This document shows positions 7,078 to 13,214 of a stretch of DNA of 14,893 nt, one piece after another. The stretch's first letter is position 1. The number at the start of each line of letters is the position of its first letter. Under the pieces are notes generated by a model that was not told the origin of the DNA, ran no database searches, and saw only the letters and a program-made list of their open reading frames with translations. The position numbers were made by a program, and so were the translations under genes. The stretch is from positions 1 to 14,893 of the forward strand of contig CAYNWK010000104.1 of assembly GCA_964400875.1 (NCBI GenBank), written 5' to 3'. The stretch comes from CAYNWK01 sp964400875 (GTDB lineage: Bacteria; Chloroflexota; Anaerolineae; Anaerolineales; UBA4823).

Positions 7078-8465
7078 CAACGAACTCCTAGGGGTCGCTT
7101 AGATTCGATCTGTGGGCGATTGAGCATGGTGTAGGCATAAACAAACATGCCGGCGCTCCAAGTTAAAGGCGCTTCGGAAGTGTACCAGAAAGTGGAGATG
7201 AACTCGCCTGTTGGCGCATAGACCTCGTGGACTTCACCATCTCTAACGATGACCCTGGCGATTCGATGCAGGAGTTCCCTCGCTTCCCCGAGTCGTCCGG
7301 AACACTGCAGGGCTATCACGTGCCAGCAACCCAACCACAACCAGGCTGCATCGGTGTGGTAGTTTCCCAAGCCGCCAAGCCGGTTTTCAATGGCGATAAA
7401 TCGTTTAGGGTAGGCAAATTGCACCGGTTTAGTTGGGACTGGGTCGGCCATTCTAAAAGCTGCCATTGAATCCAGGATGGAGCTGGCTTGTGCCTTATTA
7501 GTTAATCCCCAAGCGATCGCCAGAAGGTTGCCGCTGCTGCTCAAGTTTTCGAAAACATCGTTGGTTACGTAATATCCGAGATCGTCCCGCCAAAAGTGAT
7601 CGTTAATCGATGCTTCGATGAGCCTTGACTTGCGTTCAAAATAGACCTGATCGTCAGGGAAACCAAGTTCGCCAGCAATACATGCAAGATCGGAAAGCGC
7701 TTTCCAATAGATCACGTTGGTGTAAAGAACCCTCCCCTGGCGGGCGATCGAGTCCGCCCAATCGGCGAAAGCGCCTTGATGAAGCAAGCCATCCCGATCT
7801 CGAACATGGTTCTCTAACCACAGCAAAGCGTTTTTTAGGTTAATCCAATAAGCCCGGACAAAATCGCTGTCTTTTACAGCCTGGATGTAATTTAAAGCCG
7901 CGATGACTAAAAGAGCATTCCCATCGAGGGATATCGTATTATGGGCAGTGCGGTATTTCGGTTTGATCGGTTTGTCGAAAGGCTGTTGTCTTCCCAACAA
8001 GGAGTGCAAATAACGGTCGAGGGTATTAGTACCGTGGATTTTAATGGGCAGTTGACCATTCGTTGTCTGGTTTTGTAGAAAAACCTCCAGGCATTCCCGA
8101 GTGGCACGAAATTCTCCTAGGGCGACGAGTCCAAAGCTGGCGAAGCCGAAATCGCGCGCCCATGGTTCTCTGAAGTTCCGTAATCCAGCGTTCAAGATCA
8201 GTTTTTTCTGGCCATTCGTCAATAAGCGCTTCTCGATTCCGGCTGTGAGATTTTGTCGGGCGATCAGCCATGCTCTTTGTTCTAAGTCTTCAGTGTTGTC
8301 CAGGAGAATTTGCTTTGGTTTCGGCCCCATTCTGGGTTGGCGAAGCAACTTGCGAATGTAGCGAATAATATTGATGACCAGTGATGTAAAAATCGTACCG
8401 AGTAAGGCGCCGATGATCAACGGGCGTGCTTTCACCCGCTTGTTCAATTTCTCTTCTGGTGCCAT
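7077..8465 (-). CDS. Membrane-anchored six-hairpin glycosidase-like protein
   Basis: A 462-residue protein with one strongly hydrophobic helix near the N-terminus (about 15-36, LIIGALLGTIFTSLVINII), then an (alpha/alpha)6 toroid resembling amylo-alpha-1,6-glucosidase/GH100-like enzymes. Segments seen: NFREPWARDFGFASFGL (97-113, D105), TISLDGNALL (177-186), ADWADSIARQG (234-244, acidic D235 and D238), VLYTNVIYWKALSDL (246-260), NYHTDAAWLWLGCW (368-381) and TSEAPLTWSAGM (429-440, E431). Acidic residues at the conserved positions suggest an active enzyme, but substrate and catalytic pair are not certain. Basic residues lie on both sides of the helix, so topology cannot be decided. ATG at 8465 is preferred because AGGA lies just upstream; a TTG at 8489 would add 8 residues but has no Shine-Dalgarno. 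It probably forms one transcript with the following glycosyltransferase. Confidence 0.75.
   Translation of the reverse strand: MAPEEKLNKRVKARPLIIGALLGTIFTSLVINIIRYIRKLLRQPRMGPKPKQILLDNTEDLEQRAWLIARQNLTAGIEKRLLTNGQKKLILNAGLRNFREPWARDFGFASFGLVALGEFRATRECLEVFLQNQTTNGQLPIKIHGTNTLDRYLHSLLGRQQPFDKPIKPKYRTAHNTISLDGNALLVIAALNYIQAVKDSDFVRAYWINLKNALLWLENHVRDRDGLLHQGAFADWADSIARQGRVLYTNVIYWKALSDLACIAGELGFPDDQVYFERKSRLIEASINDHFWRDDLGYYVTNDVFENLSSSGNLLAIAWGLTNKAQASSILDSMAAFRMADPVPTKPVQFAYPKRFIAIENRLGGLGNYHTDAAWLWLGCWHVIALQCSGRLGEARELLHRIARVIVRDGEVHEVYAPTGEFISTFWYTSEAPLTWSAGMFVYAYTMLNRPQIESKRPLGVR
7085..7089 (-). promoter_or_regulatory. Ribosome binding site deciding the GT4 start
   Basis: AGGAG on the minus strand, 7 bases before ATG at 7077 and only 4 before the alternative TTG at 7080. 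It lies inside the last codons of the upstream gene, so the two genes are translationally linked. It supports the start at 7077. Confidence 0.7.
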
Positions 8466-8562
8466 TCTTCCTTTCAGGTTTTCCTGCAATGGGTGTGCAT
8501 CGTACTCTCATCCTAGAACCTTGTCGAAATCTTATCCCCACGATGGATGAGATGATTTAACA

Positions 8563-8568
8563 ATTATA
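8563..8568 (-). promoter_or_regulatory. Candidate -10 box (TATAAT) for the carbohydrate block
   Basis: A perfect TATAAT on the minus strand, immediately next to the edge of repeat copy 2. Any -35 would fall inside the repeat; the best hexamer 17-18 bases upstream (TTCAGG or TTTCAG) is weak. A start near 8556 would give a leader of about 90 bases to ATG 8465. It would separate the carbohydrate genes from the formate dehydrogenase operon. Confidence 0.4.
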
Positions 8569-8656
8569 GGAGATACGAACTTCTTCCTGAAAGCAGGAGT
8601 GTTTGGGCGGACGCAGCCCGCCCAAACACCCCTTGCTCCCCTCGAGTGCGTAACTC
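8569..8656. repeat. Palindromic MITE/REP-like element, copy 2
   Basis: The perfect core stem GTGTTTGGGCGG (8599-8610) and CCGCCCAAACAC (8618-8629) surrounds a 7-base loop, and continues with AGG/CCT and AGC/GCT pairing around small bulges. The outer arms GGAGATACGAAC (8569-8580) and TGCGTAACTC (8647-8656) are diverged inverted repeats of the same type as copy 1. Size (88 against 90 bases), G-rich and C-rich arms, and TGCGTAA end are shared with the element at 225-314, but the core stem sequence differs, with pairing preserved. It lies in the 214-base gap between the LiaF-like gene and the glycosidase gene. It may end transcription of the formate dehydrogenase operon. Confidence 0.8.
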
Positions 8657-8679
8657 ATTAATTATTTGAATCGAGCGGA

Positions 8680-9378
8680 TTAACTTTTAACGGTTACTCC
8701 CCCGAACATGGCAAGCCCGGAGATGACCACATCGGCAGGACCAGACTCTAGCAGATCGGATGGTCGCTGTCGTTCATCGCTTGAGCCTCCGAATAAACCG
8801 ATGATGTTCATGTTGACTTGCCAATCCGCTGGCACGCGTATCTCCGCGCCGCCAAACATGGCGGTCACGTTAATTCGAGCGGGTTTGTCGGCGACGCTAA
8901 CCTGGTTTAGATCGAGCTCGGCTCCCCCAAAGGCTGTTGTGACCTCGCCGCCTTTGAAATTTGAGGATTGAACCTGCTTTGATATCCCATTAAACATCGC
9001 GAATATGTTGACGGTATCGGATGAATCGACTTCCATGCCGTGATCTTGCCCGAATCGGGAGCGGTTTAGAATAACAAGGAGGCCGACTATGATCAGAGCT
9101 ACGGGCCAGATCAATCCTCCAACCGTTTCCCAGGAAAGGAGCTCCAGAGCTACTAGCTGGAAGATTGCTCCTCCACCGATCAAAATAAGCGGCCCAACCC
9201 AATGTCGAAAACCATTCACCAGCAACTGCCAAAATCCTAAAAGGATGAAAAGGGAAGGTATCCAACGCCAGATACCGGAGATATCAAGGACGCTCAGGTT
9301 GTCCAGGAGCAGCAATGCGCCTATGAGGATCACCAGGATGCCGAACAGCAATTGTGTTGAGAGCCCGCGATTGTTCAT
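8680..9378 (-). CDS. LiaF-like membrane protein (DUF5668-type helices plus FGG beta repeats)
   Basis: A 232-residue protein with four predicted membrane helices (about 8-26, 39-55, 59-78, 86-105) and a soluble C-terminal half. The soluble part has a repeating strand motif ending in FGG or a variant: AMFNG (127-131), TAFGG (148-152), AMFGG (173-177), GLFGG (194-198) and AMFGG (223-227), spaced about 20 to 30 residues. This is the pattern of LiaF/cell-wall-active-antibiotic-response C-terminal domains, expected to form a beta-roll. In Firmicutes LiaF inhibits the LiaS sensor kinase, but no kinase is nearby, so a regulatory role is not shown. The start is ATG at 9378, with GGAT 6 bases upstream; an in-frame TTG at 9390 would add four residues. 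It lies 15 bases after the formate dehydrogenase gene and is likely co-transcribed. Confidence 0.75.
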   Translation of the reverse strand: MNNRGLSTQLLFGILVILIGALLLLDNLSVLDISGIWRWIPSLFILLGFWQLLVNGFRHWVGPLILIGGGAIFQLVALELLSWETVGGLIWPVALIIVGLLVILNRSRFGQDHGMEVDSSDTVNIFAMFNGISKQVQSSNFKGGEVTTAFGGAELDLNQVSVADKPARINVTAMFGGAEIRVPADWQVNMNIIGLFGGSSDERQRPSDLLESGPADVVISGLAMFGGVTVKS

Positions 9379-9393
9379 TTTCTTATCCAATCT

Positions 9394-11556
9394 TTAATAA
9401 CGTCCTCTGACTTGCTGCGCTTCTGGATTAGCCAGCTCTGCTTCACGGGCAGGCTTAATACTCACGGCGCAAGCTTTAAATTCAGGGATTAAGGCTTCAG
9501 GATCCAGTGCATCTATGGTCAGCAGGTTGGCCGCTGCTTCGGCAAAGTGGAAGGGGACGAAAACAACCCCGGCATTCGTTTTTTCGGTCACGTTGGCGCG
9601 CAGGGTAATCTCCCCCCGCCTCGAGGCCACCCGCACGGTCTCGCCATCTTCGATGCCCATCAAAGCAGCATCGACGGGGTTGATCTCAACGAGAGCTTCG
9701 GGGAACAGGTCGTCAAGGCTGGAATGGCGAGTCATGGTGCCGCCATGCCAGTGCTCCAGGACCCGCCCGGTGGTTAAGATATAGGGAAATTCGTCATCAG
9801 GACGTTCGACGGCGGGTACGAAATCCAGACGATGAAACTTACCTCTACCGCTTGGAAACGATTCGCTGAACAGATAAGGTGTGCCGGGATGCTCCTCATC
9901 GAGAACTGGAGTCTGCAAGCCGCGCTCTTCGATGCGCGGGTATCGGATCCCGCTATAGGCCGGGACCACGCTGGCAATTTCAGCCATTACCTCGGAGGGT
10001 TGAAGGTAATCCCAGCGAGCGCTATTCGAGCGCCGCAGCCGCGATTCGATGCGCGCCGCCAAATCGCAGATAATTTGCCAGTCGGGGCGTGAACCGCCAC
10101 GCGGGGAGAGCGCCTGCCTGACTCTTTGGACACGCCGGTCGGTGTTGGTAAAGGTGCCTTCCTTTTCCGCCCAGGAGGTCGCTGGCAGAAATACGTCGGC
10201 AAAGGCGCCCGATTCGTTGATGAACAGATCCTGGGCGACGAGAAACTCAAGGTCCTGCATGTGTTTCCGGGTCACGTTCAGGTTCGGCTCGCTCATCATT
10301 GGGTTTTCTCCCATGATATAGAGAGCTCGCACCCCACCTGGTTTTACATTGGAGAGGATTTCCGTGGTTGTTAATCCGCGATGGCGATTGAGTCCACCCG
10401 GCTCGATATTCCAGGCTTGCTCCCATTTATCCGCATTGGCGGGATCGTCCACCAGCATGTAACCGGGATAATGGTACGGCATCGCACCCATATCCGAGGC
10501 GCCTTGCACGTTGTTCTGCCCACGCAGCGGGTTCAATCCGGTGCCCTCACGACCGACATGTCCGGTGAGAAAGGCCAGGTGGACCAGCGATAGCGCGCTG
10601 GCAGTCCCGTGAGAGAGTTGGGATATACCCATACCCCAATAGATCGCACCGCGCTCGGCCTGGGCGTACATCCGGGCGGCCTTGATGATGAGCTCGCGGT
10701 CCACACCCGACACCATCTCAGCATACTCAGGGGTGAATTTTTCGACCGACTCAACGAAATCTTCATAACCCTCAGTACGGGAGCGAACGAATTCTTGGTT
10801 GACCATACCTTCCTTGATGATCACGTGGGCCATTGCGGTGAACACAGGCACGTTGGTGCCTGGCTTTAGAGGCAACCACAAGGTGGCGAAGTTGCACATT
10901 TCGATTTGTCTGGGGTCAACGACAATCAGTTTAGCGCCATGTTTTTGGACTGCCGCTTTCATTTGCAGGGCGATGATGGGGTGGTTTTCAGACGTATTCG
11001 ATCCGGTGATGATAAAACAATCACACTTGATCACTTCGGCAGCGGTGTTGCTCATCGCCGCCGAGCCGATTGCTTGCTGCAATGCCACTACAGAGCCTGC
11101 GTGGCACAACCGGGTACAGTGATCGACATTGTTGGTGCGGAAGAGAGCTCTGAAGAGCTTCTGGAGGAGATAATTATCTTCGTTGGTAGCCTTGGCGCAT
11201 AGATAGGTAGCCAACGCTTTCGAACCATCACGGCGATAGATCTCAACCAGCCGGTCCGCGATGTGATCGAGCGCTTCGTCCCAGCTTACCTCAACCCATT
11301 CTTCCCGGTCGAAAGCCTGCGTGCGTTCTCCAGGAATTTGCGCAGTTTTACGAATTAATGGCGTCGTAATGCGGTCTTTATGATAGAGAAAATCGTATCC
11401 ATAGCGTCCCTTGACGCACAGATTGCCGTGATTGACCACCGCGTCGAATGGCGAGCTGATGTGGTAAATATAGTCATCCTTGATATGCAATTCCAGTTTA
11501 CATCCGACGCCGCAGTACGGGCAGGTCGTGGGGACGATACGGTCAGGGGAGAGCAT
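9394..11556 (-). CDS. fdhA: Formate dehydrogenase catalytic subunit (molybdopterin, Cys form)
   Basis: Oxidises formate to CO2, or the reverse, at a bis-molybdopterin guanine dinucleotide Mo or W centre in the cytoplasm. It is 720 residues from the chosen start. The N-terminal [4Fe-4S] site is CPYCGVGC (C12, C15, C19) plus C47 in NLCVKG. The metal ligand region is NNVDHCTRLCHAGS, with C151 in place of selenocysteine followed by the catalytic H152. The C-terminal cofactor-binding part ends with a segment like NLLTIDALDPEALIPEFK, typical of formate dehydrogenases. There is no twin-arginine signal, so it is cytosolic. ATG at 11556 is preferred because GGAGG lies 5 bases upstream; an ATG four codons earlier (11568) has no Shine-Dalgarno. 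It stands 45 bases after the Fe-S subunit gene, its expected electron acceptor. It is short compared with FdsA-type subunits because their N-terminal Fe-S domains are on the separate chain here. Confidence 0.95.
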   Translation of the reverse strand: MLSPDRIVPTTCPYCGVGCKLELHIKDDYIYHISSPFDAVVNHGNLCVKGRYGYDFLYHKDRITTPLIRKTAQIPGERTQAFDREEWVEVSWDEALDHIADRLVEIYRRDGSKALATYLCAKATNEDNYLLQKLFRALFRTNNVDHCTRLCHAGSVVALQQAIGSAAMSNTAAEVIKCDCFIITGSNTSENHPIIALQMKAAVQKHGAKLIVVDPRQIEMCNFATLWLPLKPGTNVPVFTAMAHVIIKEGMVNQEFVRSRTEGYEDFVESVEKFTPEYAEMVSGVDRELIIKAARMYAQAERGAIYWGMGISQLSHGTASALSLVHLAFLTGHVGREGTGLNPLRGQNNVQGASDMGAMPYHYPGYMLVDDPANADKWEQAWNIEPGGLNRHRGLTTTEILSNVKPGGVRALYIMGENPMMSEPNLNVTRKHMQDLEFLVAQDLFINESGAFADVFLPATSWAEKEGTFTNTDRRVQRVRQALSPRGGSRPDWQIICDLAARIESRLRRSNSARWDYLQPSEVMAEIASVVPAYSGIRYPRIEERGLQTPVLDEEHPGTPYLFSESFPSGRGKFHRLDFVPAVERPDDEFPYILTTGRVLEHWHGGTMTRHSSLDDLFPEALVEINPVDAALMGIEDGETVRVASRRGEITLRANVTEKTNAGVVFVPFHFAEAAANLLTIDALDPEALIPEFKACAVSIKPAREAELANPEAQQVRGRY

Positions 11557-11561
11557 GCCAG

Positions 11562-11566
11562 CCTCC
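11562..11566 (-). promoter_or_regulatory. Ribosome binding site deciding the fdhA start
   Basis: GGAGG on the minus strand, 5 bases before ATG at 11556. It overlaps the alternative start codon at 11568 to 11566, which argues against using that earlier ATG. Confidence 0.75.
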
Positions 11567-11601
11567 ATTCAAATCAATTGACATTGGAGCAACTTTTTCG
11601 G

Positions 11602-12315
11602 TTAATTCGAATCTCCGTTATGCCGCCTTCGTTTTCGTTGATCGCGGCTGAGCTGCATGATCTCATCCGGAGTCTTGTTTTGCTCGAAGAGCCATTCGCG
11701 CCTGGATTTTAGTGCGCCAGTCGGGCAAACGCCAACGCATTGACCGCAAAAAACACAGCTCGTTTCCGGCATTGATCGATCGAAAAAAGTGCCGATCTGG
11801 GTCTCGAACCCGCGTCCCTCGAAGTTGATCGCGTAGGTGTACTGGGCATCCTCGGCGCAAACCTGCACGCAGCGCCAGCACAAAATGCATTTCGAGTAAT
11901 CGCGAACGTACATAGGATTGTCATCGATTACAGGGACCCGGCGTTCTCGGCTCTCGGGAAAACGTTCTTCATCGGCAGCGTAATCATTCATAAATTCCTG
12001 AATCTCAGGCGATTCGGACAGATCGACGGCAGAATCTAGCAACTCCAAGATCGTACGCCGGTTGAGTTCGACGCGTTCGCTGCGTGTTGTGACCTCCATA
12101 CCTTCACGCACTTCCGCTACGCAGGCCGGCGACAGGACGCGGGCGCCTTCAACTTCGACTACACAGATCCGGCACAGCGCGTTAGCCGTGCAATGATCGT
12201 GATAGCAAATCGTCGGGATCTCTTTGCCGATTGCCTGCGCCGCGTTGAGGATTGTTGAACCCTGGGGCGCGCTCACCACTTGACCGTCGATCCTTAGATT
12301 GATCGTTTCTCCCAT
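11602..12315 (-). CDS. Ferredoxin-like Fe-S subunit of formate dehydrogenase ([2Fe-2S] + 2x[4Fe-4S])
   Basis: A 237-residue electron-transfer subunit equivalent to the N-terminal region of NuoG, HoxU or FdsA. The [2Fe-2S] site follows the NuoG spacing C-x10-C-x2-C-x13-C (C37, C48, C51, C65). The two [4Fe-4S] sites are C143, C146, C149, C153 (CILCWRC) and C187, C190, C193, C197 (CVFCGQC, CPTG). The His-Cys3 [4Fe-4S] motif normally lying between them in NuoG/FdsA is absent: residues 90-125 contain neither Cys nor His. The C-terminal tail is basic (RKRRRHN). The start ATG at 12315 has AAGGA about 7 bases upstream. It sits between fdhD and the catalytic subunit gene and should carry electrons from the Mo/W subunit to the FMN subunit. 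Confidence 0.9.
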   Translation of the reverse strand: MGETINLRIDGQVVSAPQGSTILNAAQAIGKEIPTICYHDHCTANALCRICVVEVEGARVLSPACVAEVREGMEVTTRSERVELNRRTILELLDSAVDLSESPEIQEFMNDYAADEERFPESRERRVPVIDDNPMYVRDYSKCILCWRCVQVCAEDAQYTYAINFEGRGFETQIGTFFDRSMPETSCVFCGQCVGVCPTGALKSRREWLFEQNKTPDEIMQLSRDQRKRRRHNGDSN

Positions 12316-12380
12316 AGTTTGTCCTTAACTAACGTACTTGCCAACTTGATTACCTAATCCTCGTAGGTGTTGGGAAGTTC

Positions 12381-13214
12381 TCAATCACTTCCTACTGGGA
12401 TGTTGAATTCAGCGAGCAAAGAACCGGAAGACAGATGCGTGAACCGGGCTTTTAATAACCGCTCAGGATGGGTATACACGTTCATACTGTTTCTGCGTAC
12501 ATACCCGCATAATGTGATGTTCCATTCCTGCGCCAGACCTACCGACATACTGGTTGGAGAGGTACGTGAAGCCACGATTTCGCAACCCATTTGGACCGCT
12601 TTCTGGATCATTTCTGAGGAGATGCGCCCGGTCGATAATAAGATCATTCCACTGGGATCGATCCCGGAAAGCAAACATTCTCCACGCAGGCGATCGAGGG
12701 TATTATGGCGTCCGATATCCTCGGTCACAACCAGCAGCTCATCGCCATCGCTGAGCGCGGATGAATGCACGCCTCGCGCCCGGGCATATAGGCTGTCTTG
12801 GGATTGCAGTTTGTTGATTAACTTCGCCAGCAATTGGGGCTCTATCGTGCGAATACTGTTGACAGGCTCTTGGTGCGCGGCCAGCTCTGCGAATGTGACG
12901 CCACCGCCGCAACCGGAAGTGATGATCTTCCTGCGCGGCTTATCCCAAACTCCGTGCCCCAGCCAGATATCTACACAGCTGCCAGCAGGACAAACGTGAA
13001 GGAGTTCAACATCCTCGAACCGGGTGATAAATCCTTCGTTAGCCAAGAAACCCAGGGCGAGCTGGACTGGATGGATCGGAGAACACATCAAGGTGGCCAA
13101 CTCAATTCCATTGACGTACACAGTGAGAAAACCCTCTTCGATGACCTCCTCATTAACTGGTTCCCATTCCCCGGAGTATTTGTGATAGCGAATTGGTATC
13201 GCGCCGTCGCTCAT
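12381..13214 (-). CDS. fdhD: Formate dehydrogenase accessory sulfurtransferase FdhD
   Basis: Transfers sulfur from a cysteine desulfurase to the molybdenum cofactor of formate dehydrogenase, without which the enzyme is inactive. At 277 residues it has family length. Family segments seen are TSGCGGGVTF (99-108, sulfur-carrying C102), EDIGRHNTLDRL, LLSTGRISSEM and ASRTSPTSMSVGLA, with NVYTHPERL near the end. The loop reads C-G-G-G, so the second Cys of the E. coli CxxC loop is missing. The start ATG at 13214 overlaps the stop of the upstream diaphorase gene as ATGA (4 bases), and a 65-base gap with no visible element follows before the Fe-S subunit gene. Its place among the structural genes implies service to this enzyme. 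Confidence 0.95.
   Translation of the reverse strand: MSDGAIPIRYHKYSGEWEPVNEEVIEEGFLTVYVNGIELATLMCSPIHPVQLALGFLANEGFITRFEDVELLHVCPAGSCVDIWLGHGVWDKPRRKIITSGCGGGVTFAELAAHQEPVNSIRTIEPQLLAKLINKLQSQDSLYARARGVHSSALSDGDELLVVTEDIGRHNTLDRLRGECLLSGIDPSGMILLSTGRISSEMIQKAVQMGCEIVASRTSPTSMSVGLAQEWNITLCGYVRRNSMNVYTHPERLLKARFTHLSSGSLLAEFNIPVGSD

Noticed and set aside
9379..9390. TTG start adding MDKK to the LiaF-like protein
   Set aside because: ATG at 9378 has GGAT at suitable spacing, while the TTG has only a weak purine run directly against it.
11092..11108. Possible selenocysteine site in formate dehydrogenase
   Set aside because: The ligand codon is a normal Cys codon (C151) and no in-frame TGA occurs in the gene.
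12367..12999. 210-residue open frame on the plus strand
   Set aside because: Lies wholly opposite fdhD, whose family motifs are clear. Its own translation shows no recognisable domain and looks like an antisense shadow.
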